Shown: positions 14,632 through 26,527 of the stretch, piece after piece
How positions within the stretch are numbered: position 1 is the stretch's first letter
Layout: each line of letters opens with the position of its first letter
DNA from: Neolentinus lepideus HHB14362 ss-1
Taxonomy: Eukaryota > Basidiomycota > Agaricomycetes > Gloeophyllales > Gloeophyllaceae
DNA length: 64,000 nucleotides
Assembly: GCA_001632425.1 (NCBI GenBank)
Contig: KV425599.1
Span: 100,228 to 164,227, forward strand
Reading direction: 5' to 3'
Made by a program: the position numbers and the translations under genes
Notes under the pieces: model-generated
What the model was told of the DNA's origin: nothing
The model's input: only the letters and a program-made list of their open reading frames with translations
Databases searched by the model: none

Positions 14632-15953
14632 ATGCCCGCTCATTGCCCTGTCAGACGATCTCGCCGCTTGTCGAAGCAGGCACCTCTGAGCGGTGAGTAT
14701 TGTTTATTTGCGCTTGTGGGTCCACGCCGTTCTTACTTGCTTGTTATGGGTCGCGCAGCCTTCGGAGGTTGGGAGACTAGCGAAACCCTAGACTTGGGTG
14801 TAGACCACCTGTTTCTCCCGACCGTCCAGGACTCGACCCCGCCTTCATCTTCGTCGGCCACATCCACACCCAATCATGCAGCCCTTTCCCCTGCCACATC
14901 CAGCTCTCCGCCCAACGCGTACAGCGCATTCTCGTCGCCGGTCCCGACTATCGGCAAGCCCACCTCGCATGCTCGCAAGCGCAAGCCCGGCCACATCCCT
15001 CGTCCCCCCAACGCCTTCATGATCTTTCGCTCTGACTTCTGTGCCACTCGAGTAGTGACCGAGAAAATCGAGCGCGACCATCGGCACATCAGTCGAATCG
15101 CAGGTTTCGTCTGGAACAAAATGTCGGACGAAGAACGCAAGCCCTTCGTGACCAAGGCCCGGGAGGTCAAGGAGCAGCACGCGAAGTACTACCCCGACTA
15201 CAAGTACAGTCCCACCTGCAGCAAGGGCAAAGGTACGAAGAGGAGGGTTAGGAGGGACGGTGCTGAGGATCAGGCCCGTTGTGCGACCGTGGCGAATCTG
15301 GTCCTTCAAGGCATACAGGGAGACGAACTCGAGCGTCGTCTCAAGGAGGAAGAGACTGGATCTCGCATTGCTCCCAAAAATGCGCCGAAGACCCGCGCCT
15401 ACCATCGCCCTGCCGTCAAGTACGAGCCCACCCCGGCACCCTCCATCAAGTATGAATCGCCTCACTTCCCTGGCCTGGAGTTCGAGTCCGAGTCTTCGCC
15501 TGCCGAATTGGACATGTCCGCCTTTATTCCCACTGAGGACATCCCCGAGCTTGACATCTCCTCCCCTGGCTTCACTCCTCAGGTGTGTTCATACTTGCAT
15601 CACTTGTTTTCTATCATCGCTGACGACCTTAGCCACAGATGGAAGCGGAGACCTCTTTCCTAGGCGGTTTGTTGGACCAGCGCGCCTACCCGGTCATGCA
15701 CAGGGCCGTAGGCGAGCTCTACCTCTCCCCGCGCCAGCTTCCTCAAACCGGGATGCTGTGGTACCCCGAGGGGAGCTCGCAGGCTCAGCCGGCCTTCGAC
15801 TTCCAGCAGACACACGTTGACTGGGCCAAGCTGGAGCTGCAAATCCCGCCCATCGAGCCCGATATCTTCCAGAACCCCTACCCCTTCGGTGAGCCGGGCA
15901 AGGAGATGGAGGAGATGGAGGCGGAGATGCAGAACTACTTCAACTACCCGTGA
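14632..15953 (+). CDS. HMG-box transcription factor (MATA_HMG type)
   Basis: Predicted nuclear DNA-binding protein of about 399 residues in three exons (14632-14692, 14759-15582, 15639-15953), whose frames join exactly. The HMG box spans about residues 99-165: PGHIPRPPNAFMIFRSDF, then HRHISRIAGFVWNKMSDEER and KPFVTKAREVKEQHAKYYPD, the three-helix pattern of fungal sequence-specific HMG proteins (mating-type and Ste11-like). A basic segment (KGKGTKRRVRR) follows. The C-terminal half is acidic and Pro/Tyr-rich (repeated YEP/YES motifs, EMEEMEAEMQNYFNYP) and resembles an activation domain. The start at 14632 is uncertain: a second ATG (14538) opens another frame (MATHRPYPTIHS) that would need a different first intron. 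The usual neighbours of the basidiomycete MAT-A or MAT-B loci are not seen. Confidence 0.8.
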
Positions 15954-16249
15954 AGGGCATAGACGTTTCAGTACTTTTTTTCTGTTCTTCGCCTCACAGG
16001 AGGATCGAACATGTACTACATCTTTCTAACGTCTTCCTCCATGAGCTGGATCTTCTCATTCCATTTGTATCCCATTTATCTCAACGCGTAGCTTATGATG
16101 TCTGTCGCTGTATTACAAGTCTGTATGCAATCTCCCTCAATATGTCCCATCATATGTTTAGAGTGCACATTTGCTTGTATATTACGCTCATTGTGCAATA
16201 CTACACTAGTCTCAGACAATCGCAATGCAATCGTGAGGAATCAAGCAAG

Positions 16250-18498
16250 CTATCGTTTCGCTTTCTTAGCGCTCTTCTCGGCGCCATCGTCGCCCCTCTT
16301 GCCAGCGGCCTGATCACCGGACCTCAGATCGCTGACTTCAATCCTGCCCTCAGCGTGCTCTGACTTCAACCAAGCAGCGCACTCGTCCTTGGTGCCCTGC
16401 GGATGGTCCAGTTGCCATTCGATCACGCGCGCCAGAGCTTGGCCTGTCCACGGCCCGGGTTTAGCACCGAGTTCAGATACGACGTCGCGGCCCTAAGAAA
16501 GGTGCGACGAAAGCGTCTCATCAATGAGTAACTAAACAGGTAAACATGGTGATGTTCGTACGGTTAATATTGGCTTCATGTCCGCTGCCGAAGTCAAGCC
16601 AAGTTGGTCGATCTTGGCCATGAATGTGTTGTATATGTTGATAAGCTGCGTAGCTTGTTCAACTAATCGAGCACAAATGAATGATGGAAGAAGATGCAGC
16701 GCAGGAACGGCATACCATCCAAACGGTCAGTAGCATGGTCCCACAACGACACTAGCTCCTGCACTAGAGAGAACAGTATTGAAGTGATCCAATGCGACCC
16801 CGTATTCGGATTATGCACGTATTTATCCCGTAGGGCCTGACCTACAATACCATCTTATGAGGAAAGGGTGCATCACCACCATCTGTCTACTCACCAATCG
16901 CGACCCTCTGTGACGGCTTGTCAAACCGCTCCAAGACCGGATTTCTCAGCGTTTCTGCTGCAGCGAACAGCGCCGGTATCCCGTCAAGGTAGTGGTTCTG
17001 CGTGCCGAGCTTCAGACACTCCCGGATCGCTGCCTCTACCACGGGATGCTGCTTGCCCTTCGCATCGGTGTATATGATCCCGCCGAAAGGCGTCAGGGCG
17101 GAAGCGAGGTACAGTCGTGCTTGTGTCGAGGTGTCGTATGGGAATGAGGTGAAGAGTGGGTGTATAGGAGGAAGTGAAGGTGAGGAAGCTGAGGTGGAGG
17201 GTGAGGAGAGGAGGATATGAAGGATGGATGCTGCGGCTAGGGATGTTGAGGGGCAGGAAGGTGGTTTGGAGAATGATAAGGTGATGGAAGGCGGCAGGCA
17301 AAATACTGAGTTGTATAGCGACAGACTGTCAATAAGTTGAATTGAGTGGAGAGGATTGCGGCCTGAGCAAAGTCAAGAATAATACTGGCAGGCGTTTTGA
17401 GGTACAGTCCGTACCTTTCATCATTTTATCAACCTCTTCTCCTACCCGTTCGTGGCTGATTTTCGAAACGACTGCTGACTGCATGTGTCATAATGTACAA
17501 ACCCCGGTCAGTTCATTCACAGATAGACATGGACAATGAGGATCATGAGCGGACCTGAATACCTGGATCCCGAGCTGCGTCTTGTAACTCGGGGACCATC
17601 TCATACCCGAACCGACTGGCGAAACGGATGGAACGAATGACTCGTAGAGGATCGTCCAAGAATGTTTCCCTTGGTGGAAGCGGTGTCCGGACGATACCAT
17701 CCTTCAGGTCTTGTAATCCCTAGCTATTCATCGATGCCATGCTAGAGGCACAATTAGGCGTCTGCACGTACCTTCCCTGTTTGATCCTCCACATCTCTTG
17801 TGTGGACATTATAGAAAAGTGAGTTAACGGTGAGATCTCTGCGGAGCGCATCTTCCAGTGGTGTCCCAAACCTCTTCAAGTGACATTATGAACATGATGG
17901 GTTCCGACTGCATCGGGGCACTCACGATCTTTGTTGGTATCCGGCTGTCGCCTGTATATTCTTCGCTCCTCAAGTTAACGAACTCAAGCTCGATACCAAA
18001 CACTTTCGTCTTGCCCGTTTCGAGATGCTTCGACTGGTCCGGATTACTCTCCACCTTGGTGACCTTCCCAGCTTGAATATTCTTCTGGGATGACAGAAAC
18101 TCAACCCATTGCAGCGCAAATGGGTAGCCCATCATATCACTCAAACCGATGTCCATATCATTGCTCTGTGCGCCTAACAACTTCCATATAAAATACACAT
18201 CAGACCCAGTAGCATACCGAGTGCAGCGCTGCTGATTGACCTTGTCCCTGACCCAGCCTCCAGCGACTCTGCATGACGTGACGACTCCATCCTTCTCTGC
18301 CATCACTTTCGTATACTCATCCAACAGTGTACAAATCTGGTCTTCCTCGTCGACCAGCGTGACTGACATGTTCTCCGGCACTTGAATTCGCTTCGTTTGG
18401 ACATTTTTGAGGGAGATGGAGGTGCTCGCCATGCGAAGTGCGTGGAAAGAAGAATATTTATAATGGCGACTTCGGAGGAGGCGTCTGAAAATCAGCAT
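16250..18498 (-). CDS. CCA1: tRNA nucleotidyltransferase (CCA-adding enzyme)
   Basis: Adds CCA to tRNA 3' ends in cytosol, nucleus and mitochondria. Class II motifs are seen: CRVAGGWVRDK|LLGAQSNDMDIG with the metal-binding DxD, RRDLTVNSLFYN, and DPLRVIRSIRFASRFGYE. The C-terminal part includes GAKPGPWTGQALARVIEWQL and a Lys-rich end, with TAG at 16250-16252. The 60-nt intron between VRDK and LLGA is stop-free and in frame (about 20 extra residues if retained). Two in-frame starts are plausible: Met at 18498 opens MLIFRRLLRSRHYKYSS, a likely mitochondrial presequence, and Met at 18432 opens MASTSISLKN for a cytosolic form. Yeast CCA1 also uses several starts for dual targeting. The DUF gene begins about 190 bp away on the other strand. 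Confidence 0.93.
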
Positions 18499-18683
18499 GA
18501 GCAGTCGATGTGACTCTGAAACGTCTCCCGCTAAAAGCGGTGCAGGCGATCGAGAATTACCGCCGGCTTCCCTCTAACGAGTCGGTACGCCACATCATCT
18601 GCGGGCCTCAATGTTGCGACTAACCGATACTACTAAGTACAGATCGTTGTACTTCTCTAGCATTTCCCTGTTGCATCTGCACT

Positions 18684-19133
18684 ATGTCTGGCGTTGCTCC
18701 AATACCTCAATATCCCGACATAGTCATGGCTCACAGTCTATTAGGCCAATTCGGGCGCTATCACTGGTTTCTCTTCGTCGCGGATTCAGCAAGCAAGAGT
18801 GCTGAAGAGTCGAAGATCCACGTCATCGACATACCGCTGCCAGATGACCCGTCGGACGCATGGCGCTTTGAGAATCAGCACGTCAATCTGAACTCTGTCC
18901 CGTCGTCTATCTGTGCAGCTGCGGTCATTGGCAGAGTACCTCAAGGGAAGACGGTGTCCGGCCTTGTTCAACTCTTGGAGACCATTCCGTTGAACGAGAT
19001 ACCTCCCGTCGACGCTGGGAAGGAGCCCAATTTCACTTGCCGTGTATGGATCAAGGAAGCCGTTAGACGTCTACACGCCGCGGGTTTCCTAGTTTGTTCA
19101 GACGTGGATGAACTGGAGCACGAGATGAGGTAG
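18684..19133 (+). CDS. Small fungal protein of unknown function (DUF6914-like), possibly truncated by a nonsense codon
   Basis: A 149-residue intronless frame beginning MSGVAPIPQYPD. Its pattern is RYHWFLFVADS, then DAWRFENQHVN, VIGRVPQGKTVSGLVQLLET, FTCRVWIKEAVRRLHAAGFL and DVDELEHEMR. This resembles a fungal family of about 150 residues (DUF6914, from memory); no biochemical role is known to me. The frame hits TAG at 19131-19133 but stays open for another 123 codons, beginning HANTALEVIENDTFDK. This reads like the continuation of the final helix, so the TAG may be a recent nonsense mutation, a readthrough site or a sequencing error. The 18.5-18.7 kb gap to CCA1 is a shared divergent promoter. 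Confidence 0.65.
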   Translation: MSGVAPIPQYPDIVMAHSLLGQFGRYHWFLFVADSASKSAEESKIHVIDIPLPDDPSDAWRFENQHVNLNSVPSSICAAAVIGRVPQGKTVSGLVQLLETIPLNEIPPVDAGKEPNFTCRVWIKEAVRRLHAAGFLVCSDVDELEHEMR

Positions 19134-19846
19134 CATGCCAATACTGCCCTAGAGGTAATAGAGAACGACACGTTCGACAAGGCAATACTTGTTAGTGCAA
19201 AGTCTTCAATGGCGATGGGCTCAAGGGCAGACTCGAGATCGTGTAGTTGCGCACCGGCCCAGGAATTGCTCCGTTTACGTTGGCTTTGGCGACGTGAAGG
19301 GGATTTCTGCGGCCCTGGACTCACGTCAAATCATGATCAATATGTTGGAATTTTGTTGTGCTCATCACCTTGCGACAAGCAAGCTCTGGTGTATCAGAAT
19401 GAAATGAATCTTTCTGCAACCATTTGTCTTTGTTTCTCGAGCAGTGAATGTTCGCCGTATATACGAGGTGTGCGCTGCTACTACGTAATTGTCCGCCGGT
19501 AAAGATGGTACTCTGGGACAAGCGCAGCGGCCAGAACTGCGCAGCTGGCCAAGACCTCCGATCGCTGTATTACGAGTTGACCTATCCCTAACCAGGCTAA
19601 TTGCCAACGGAAGTTAATCAAGTCATGCGGCCACTGCGCCGTAACCATGCCCAGATACTGCGCACTCGCTGCAGGTCGGGATCATCTTCACTATATGTCT
19701 CGAATATATAAACATTGGACGAAGACGACTAACTTCAGTCCATACCCAGATTCAAGTTGAATCATCGAAACCCAGGAAACAACCGTGAGCTCATCATACC
19801 ATCTCTGGCTTCCACTAAGCTCAAGGGGCACGTTATTAGGTCGACA
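19134..19846. promoter_or_regulatory. Region upstream of the GST-like gene, with TATA box at 19705-19712
   Basis: About 700 bp. The first part may be the lost end of the DUF gene (see 19131). TATATAAA at 19705-19712 lies about 135 bp before the next start codon, at a plausible position for that gene's core promoter. A CTTCAGTCCA-type stretch follows it. Confidence 0.5.
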
Positions 19847-20605
19847 ATGTCAGGCTCCGAGCGTATTCAACTCCACGTCGTCCCAAAGGCAGACGCGAAT
19901 AACCCCTCGTCTTCGGGCTTCTGCCAAAAACTCGAGTCTTATCTTCGCGCAACCTCCGTTCCATACGAATATGTTACAGCGTATCCCTTCCAGGCGCCGA
20001 AGGGCAAAGTCCCCTTCGTCACCATGCCCAGCGGAGAGAAGATTCCCGACTCGCATTTCATTATTCGGCATCTGAAAGCCACAGGCGTCACGAAAGACCT
20101 GGACGCTGACTTGACTCCGGCGCAAAAGGCGGACTCGAGAGCCTGGCAAGCGTGGCTTGAAGAGATCGTCTATAATTGCATGGTCTACGAGCGGTGGATC
20201 GACGACGCGGGGTACGTCGAGAGCGCCAAGGAATTCCAGGACCAAGCGCCGTGGCCACTCGGCTCCCTTCTGGCGTGGTACTTCAGGCGTCGGATACGCA
20301 ATGCTCTGTACTATGCCGGAATAGGGCGCCATTCCATCGATGAAGTGCATACGCTCGAGAAAGAGTTTGTGGATGCTCTTGACGCCAAATTCGCCGACGG
20401 GAGGGAATATTTTCATGAGACCTCGTCGCCTACGGAGATTGACATCTTTCTGTATGCATTCATAACGCAGGGGTTGAGTCAGAATGGCAACCCATATTTC
20501 ACTGGGCTGGTCATGGAGAAGAGGGCGCTAAAGGACTTTGCGAAAAAAATGTTGGAGAAGTTGCATCCGGAGTACGAGGGAGTTGAGAAAATGCTGCAAA
20601 CATAG
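19847..20605 (+). CDS. Glutathione S-transferase-fold protein (FAX/metaxin-like)
   Basis: Intronless frame of 252 residues beginning MSGSERIQLHVVPKADANN. The N-terminal thioredoxin-fold part has SSSGFCQKLESYLRATSVPY, PKGKVPFVTMPSGEKIPDS and HFIIRHLKATG; the C-terminal helical part has AWQAWLEEIVYNCMVYERW, LYYAGIGRHSIDEVHTLEKE and SPTEIDIFLYAFITQGL. The lysine-proline pattern (GKVPF) and the large helical half resemble the failed-axon-connection/metaxin branch of GST-like proteins found widely in Agaricomycetes. No classical glutathione-binding serine is obvious, although FCQK offers a Cys near the active-site position. The upstream frame has only a TTG, so the ATG at 19847 is chosen. Confidence 0.8.
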   Translation: MSGSERIQLHVVPKADANNPSSSGFCQKLESYLRATSVPYEYVTAYPFQAPKGKVPFVTMPSGEKIPDSHFIIRHLKATGVTKDLDADLTPAQKADSRAWQAWLEEIVYNCMVYERWIDDAGYVESAKEFQDQAPWPLGSLLAWYFRRRIRNALYYAGIGRHSIDEVHTLEKEFVDALDAKFADGREYFHETSSPTEIDIFLYAFITQGLSQNGNPYFTGLVMEKRALKDFAKKMLEKLHPEYEGVEKMLQT

Positions 20606-20827
20606 TAAACTTGCAGGACCTGATATTAGTAGTCTTATTTACCAGTCTTGGGCCGGCTGTGCATCTCAAAGTCAGACTTAAACAGCATGGAAGACGGTCA
20701 GAAAGCAACAGCCACTGTGGCCCAAAGAGGAAGTCCACGTGGACTGCGAGATCGAGATTGAGCAGGCCAAACACTGCCCAACTCCTTCCCATCGTAACAC
20801 TCAATTTGTGCCTCCCGCCTGCTCAGG

Positions 20828-23261
20828 ATGGGTAACGCCATTAGCAGCTGCTGTGAATCTTGCTGTGAGTTTTCTGTCGATGTGTGTTCCCACTTAAAAA
20901 CACTTCCCACCCACAGTCCGGTCACGCAAGTCCCAGTCCTATGAGCCGTTACTCCTTGAGAACGAGCGGGAGGCCGTAGCTGATCTCCTCCAGTTCCTCG
21001 AGAGTATGTCGCCTCATCGCTCGTCTTACTGAGCTGACTTCTAGCCGATGTTTTTTTTAGACCGGACTACCACAAACTTCTTCCAAGGTTCTCCACTACA
21101 AGCTCTAACCACCCTCTCTTTCTCGGATAACGTTGATTTACAACGGAGTGCGGCGCTAGCTTTCGCTGAGATCACGGAGAAGGAGGTCCGACCGGTTGGC
21201 AGAGATACTCTGGACCCAATTCTCTTCCTCCTCAGCAGCCATGACACGGAGGTCCAGCGAGCAGCTAGCGCCGCACTTGGCAACTTGGCAGTCAACAGTG
21301 AGAGAGCTCTTCACCTATTTTGTCGCAAAATTCACGCCCGCGCTTAGCCGAGAACAAATTGCTTATTGTCAAGCTCGGCGGGCTGGAGCCCCTCATCAGG
21401 CAGATGCTCAGTCCGAACGTGGAGGTGCAGTGCAACGCTGTCGGCTGCGTGACGAACTTGGCTACGCATGGTAAGCGTGTTGTCCGTAATGCTCGAGAAG
21501 CATCGAGTTAATGTCCGATGAAGACGAGAACAAGACGAAGATCGCCAAGTCGGGTGCGCTAGTTCCTCTTACGCGCTTGGCACGGTCGAAGGATATGCGT
21601 GTGCAGCGTAATGCTACGGGTGCGCTGTTGAATATGACACACTCAGGTATGTTGTGTCACGAGTCATCGTTTAGTGCTGGCGTGAACCAGGTTCCTGTGC
21701 AGACGAGAATCGGCAGCAGCTCGTCAACGCCGGCGCCATCCCCGTCCTTGTAAGCTTGCTGAATTCTCCCGACACCGATGTACAGTACTATTGCACCACT
21801 GCTCTCAGTAATATTGCGGTAGACGGTGCGTTGATTTTTTTTCCTTTTGCTAATCTGATTCGATTAACATTTTGATTTGGTCTAAATTTAGGTGTTAACC
21901 GGAAGAAACTAGCGCAGGGCGAACCAAAATTAGTGTCGAGCTTGGTGTCGCTGATGGATAGCTCCAGTCTGAAGGTGCAATGTCAGGCTGCTTTGGCGTT
22001 GCGGAATCTGGCTAGCGATGGTGCGTGACGTCAGCCGATTGGCGTCCAGTTTTCGGACGTTGTCTGACAATATCTTAGAGAAATACCAGCTTGAAATCGT
22101 CAAGTGCGACGGTCTAACACCCCTTCTCCGACTCCTTCAGTCGTCGTATCTGCCTCTAATCCTTTCCGCTGCTGCATGCGTTCGCAATGTATCGATTCAT
22201 CCGCAGAACGAGTCGCCTATCATTGAGGCAGGGTTCCTCCAGCCGCTTATCAACCTTCTTGCATTCAAGGACAATGAGGAAGTCCAATGCCATGCCATTT
22301 CGACTCTACGGAATTTGGCAGCGAGTTCTGAGAAGAACAAGCTTGCGATTGTGAAGGCTGGCGCTGTCCACAGCATCAAGCAGTTGGTGCTAGAGGTGCC
22401 TATGAATGTGCAGAGCGAAATGACAGCTTGCGTGGCGGTGTTGGCTTTGAGCGGTGAGTACCGCACTGCACTAGCTCGCCTGCTTGTCATGCTGATGGTT
22501 TGTACAAGACGAGCTGAAGGGCCAACTGTTGGAGATGGGCATCTGCGAGGTCTTGATTCCATTGACGAGCTCGCCGAGCTCTGAAGTGCAAGGCAACAGT
22601 GCTGCTGCCCTTGGTAATCTTTCATCAAAGGGTGAGTGTGTAACCGTTACGACCGGTGATGATTACTGAGTCCAGGCTCGTAGATGGTCGGACGGCGACG
22701 GATGACTACTCTGCTTTCAATGATGTTTGGGATAAGCCTGAAGGAGGCATGCATCGGTATCTATACCGGTTCCTGACCAGTTCAGATGCTACGTTCCAGC
22801 ACATCGCTGTTTGGACTATTGTCCAATTGCTTGAGTCGGGGGGTAAGTCCCTCCACATTCCTAGCAGTGTGACTTGGTCTAATCGAATGCGGTTTGCAGA
22901 CCCACAGCTTGTCAGCAATATTCGCAACTCTGACCTCCTCATCCCCAACATTCGCCAGCTCTCACAATCCCGCACTACGTCCCGAACTTCATCCTTGGGT
23001 GGCACTCCCCGATCGCACCGCTCGCATTCTCAGTCATATCAAGAGACCGAGACGGGCGATGGAGAGATCGCGTTGCTTTCTCGGCGGATATTGGAGTACG
23101 TCGACGCAGACCTGGACGATGTCGTGGAGAAGGCTGCTGGGCGGAGCGTTACGCCCAACGCAGGTGGTATGCTGTCTGGACAGAGCTACGACGGCAAGGA
23201 GCATGAGGAACTCCGACGGAGTGTGCGAGAGGCATTCTCGAGTGGGAGCCGCGGGCGATGA
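20828..23261 (+). CDS. VAC8: Vacuolar armadillo-repeat protein VAC8
   Basis: Vacuole-membrane scaffold used in inheritance, nucleus-vacuole contacts and autophagy. The first exon is [12 protein letters not shown]: Gly2 fits N-myristoylation and the Cys cluster palmitoylation, as in yeast Vac8. An acidic linker follows ([20 protein letters not shown]). Successive armadillo repeats are carried on separate exons: [130 protein letters not shown] and [15 protein letters not shown]. The end is a Ser-rich tail finishing [11 protein letters not shown] with TGA at 23259-23261. About ten short introns, several at repeat boundaries. Confidence 0.95.
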
Positions 23262-24411
23262 TCGTTGTTCATTGTGACGGATGCGCTGGGACGTTTCTTC
23301 CTCATACTTTTGTCTTGTTCGTGTCTGGACTAGACACCTTTTAGTTCGGGTTGGTATTCTTCGTGTCTTGTCTTCTATATCCCAATGTAGGTGAACTTCT
23401 TCTGACGTTCCTTGGCATATGTTTTCTTACTCCTTCATTGTCGTCCCCTGCAGTCTTGCCTTTTGTTTTCATGTTTTAATGCATCAACGGTCCCTGTAGT
23501 GCGCGTAGACGCTGACAGGTACATCCACTCGATAATGAGCTACCATGACGTGAAGCCTCGGACACGGTACAGCGACCGTCATCCGGGCTTGAAGTATTTA
23601 TGCGTTTCTGATAATATCTTGCAATTGTGTATCATCAATGGTCGATGTTGGATCAATAGTGACATCCCTGTCACTCAAGCCAGTACTGGCAGATTACGAA
23701 CTATCTTTGCTGGAGGACGACACAGCTTAAGGTGCTCTGCAACTGCGAGGTCTATGCGAGTAAATGCCGACCAGTGTGAAGTCTGTTAATACATAAACAA
23801 CACAATTAAATCACAACAACTGTCATTCGGAACTAGACTGAGGGTATATGTATTGCACGAGCCAAGTCACAGCCGTGATCTGGGTTGACCATATGAGATA
23901 CCATACCTTGATAGAGAAATCTGTTTAAATTTCCTCGAGGGGGTAAGAGGACGGGGTGTTAGCCAGACGGTACCCGTATGATCGCACAGCCACCCCAGCT
24001 TAGACCCGAGTTTCGGGATCACTTTAGCGCAGTGCTACTTTGCTATGTTTTCTTCCACTCAAATCTGGCTTGATGGTTTCAAGGACGAATGAGATTGCTC
24101 TCTATGGCGAAATGAGAGCAGAAAGGCACCAATGTGGAGACAATAATAGAAGACGCAAAACTAGTTACTGCGGCGACACGCGGCTTGTGGCCATTTTACT
24201 CCGAGCCTCCATCCACCATCCCGCCTGTGCAACCCCCGACCTCACTTAAGGACTCTCCCTCACGACTACACCCCACGTTCCTATTGCTGTACCGTGTCCA
24301 TCGATATCCCGGCTGTGCCGTGGTACTTAGACTGTGGTCCGCTTACGATCTTTCTTTCCGTTCTTCTACTGCAAGCGCTTTCGCCGACTCACCTCAACGA
24401 CTTCAGGCACG
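23262..24411. other. Intergenic region between VAC8 and the GH16 gene
   Basis: 1.15 kb. The left part is the VAC8 3' region and the right part the GH16 promoter. Frames of up to 125 codons occur but none shows a family motif or splice-consistent extension. No tRNA or repeat was seen. Confidence 0.4.
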
Positions 24412-25927
24412 ATGCATCTGTCATTTTCACTGATACTGCTGTCGGTCTCACTCTTGACCTCTCCGGAGGCCGCCTCTGCCAATCTTCTCAAGAGAGCCCA
24501 CGAGGCTGCTCTCCGACACAGCAAAGGCCTCGCTAGGGATCTTCGGATAGCGTTGAAAGGCATCGGTCAGCCTGCAGGCGCTCTTTTGATACCCCGGGAC
24601 GTATCTCCGGCTATTGACGCGGTTGTCCAGAAGGTTTTCTGTGTTAGTTCGAGCAAAGGTGGTAGTGGCGGTTTGGATGGGAACGGCTCTGTGTCAAGCG
24701 CGCCGTCGGCCACCATCGGGGTACCTGCGTCCACTGCAACTCCCTCCGCGTCGTCGAATTGGAAGCTAATTCAGTCATATGTGAGTGTCATATTGTTTTT
24801 TTTCCTTGCGGTCCGTGGTTGACTATTTTTTTGCTTACAGCAAGGTCAAAGCTTTTTCGACGGTTGGAACTTTTGGGATACAAGTGATCCTACAAATGGT
24901 ATCGTGGACTACTTGAGCCAGAGTGACGCCATGTCTAGAGGACTGGCTTCCGTATCATCCAGTGGCACTGCTCTCATGAAAGTCGATACCACCAACAACC
25001 TCTCATCGACAACCAACCGTGCCTCCGTTCGCATAACCACCCAAGCATCCTGGACACTTGGTCTCGTCATCATGGACGCGATCCACATGCCAACCGGCTG
25101 CGGTACATGGCCAGCGTTCTGGAGTAACGGCCCGAACTGGCCTGCAGGCGGGGAGATCGACGTCGTCGAGGGCGTGAACGACTATACGAACAATCAGGCT
25201 ACGATACACACGAATCCGGGCTGCACGATTCCGTCGTTAACGACCGTGCCGGTGAATACCGCAGCGAGCAACACCACCATCCAGGGCGCGAGTCTAGACA
25301 TCACCGGGTCTTTAGTGGCGACAACGAATTGCGCTGCTGCTGAGACGCAAAACGCGGGATGTGGCATTCGCGCGAACACGAACAACTCATTCGGGACTGG
25401 GTTCAATGCAATTGGCGGAGGTGTCTATGCTAGTGCGTGTCCATTCAGTCATCGCAAGTGTCCATCCTGACTAATGGTTGTTTCATCCCAGTGCACTGGA
25501 CTTCCGATTTGATCTCAGTCTACTTCTTCCCTCGTTCGTCAATTCCGTCTGATATCGCTGCCGGCAACCCCGATCCGACCTCGTTAGCCTGGGGCACCCC
25601 GATGGCTCTCTGGCCGGGAACGTCCTGCAATATGACAGAGTTCTTCTATAGCAACGTCGCAATCTTTGATACGACGCTCTGCGGTGATTGGGCCGGCGGT
25701 GTGTGGAATGACGCTGGAATTCCAGGCCAAGAGCAGAGCTGCGCGCAGAGAACTGGGTACTCCACTTGTGAAGCGTTCGTGAGAGCTGAGGGTAGCGCGT
25801 TTGAGCAAGCTTGTAAGTTCCTCTTCTGTTTCACAATGTAAGGTGTGGCCAGCTGACTGATGTTTGTGCAGATTGGGAGGTCAATTATGTCAAGATCTAC
25901 CAGGAGAAGAACCAGACATCACCATAA
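24412..25927 (+). CDS. Secreted endo-beta-1,3(4)-glucanase, GH16 (laminarinase type)
   Basis: Extracellular glucanase cutting beta-1,3/1,4- or 1,3/1,6-glucans of plant or fungal walls. It starts with a signal peptide (MHLSFSLILLSVSLLTSPE). About 100 residues of low-complexity sequence follow, with LLKRA as a possible Kex2-type site and an SSAPSATIGVPASTATPS linker. The GH16 domain then runs QGQSFFDGWNFWDTSDPTNG, VDYLSQSDAMSRGL, RASVRITTQASWT, GCGTWPAFWSNGPNWPAGGE, and the catalytic EIDVVEGVND (ExDxxE: nucleophile and acid/base Glu). Later blocks are CGIRANTNNSFGTGFNA and WEVNYVKIYQE near the end; TAA lies at 25925-25927. Four exons with introns near 24781, 25432 and 25813. The long pre-domain segment may instead be a propeptide or a membrane-distal stalk. 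Confidence 0.92.
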
Positions 25928-26527
25928 GATTCCGGCTCTCTCCCATAGATTGTTACACAATCCTCCCGTGCCCATACCTCATCTGACGTCCTGCCATCCT
26001 GCACTTGATCCTCCCTTCACGCTTTTACGAACGTTCATGACCCATGTACAGTCAATTGTAACACACGCGGACTTGCACATAGCTTGCACATAGATTATAG
26101 GATTGTAGGGTTTCTGCTGCATCTACTGTGGCTTATTGTATCATTCTACACAGGGAATTTTTAGTTGTATCATGTTTAACGGATACATAGAAGAAGGGCG
26201 TTATTTATGTACATATTTTCATAGATCGGTTGCTCCACGTTGCCATATGGTAGGGCCACCAGCAATAGCTGTACAATACACTCACATGCGAAGGAATCTA
26301 CCTGGTGCCGAGATGTCCTCCCTGCGTGCTTTCCTCTCTTTTCTTTCACTTTGGATTTTGGCAATTACCTTTCCGGGTGAGGACCATGGTAGCACGTGAC
26401 TACAGTTATGGGAAACGCGACGCGGTCCCGAGATCGGACCAGTTGAACTACAATCCCGACCTCACTGCGCACGAATCTCAGCTCTACCGAAGTTGCGACC
26501 TCTGGGATTTTTGAATGAGCATGCGCT
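25928..26527. other. Intergenic region between GH16 and the SprT-like gene
   Basis: 600 bp with no recognised feature. It should hold the GH16 3' end and the promoter of the SprT-like gene. Confidence 0.4.

Noticed and set aside
14632..15953. Mating-type locus
   Set aside because: The HMG box is of the MATA_HMG type, but no pheromone, receptor, homeodomain or MIP gene lies near, and such HMG proteins are common in Agaricomycetes.
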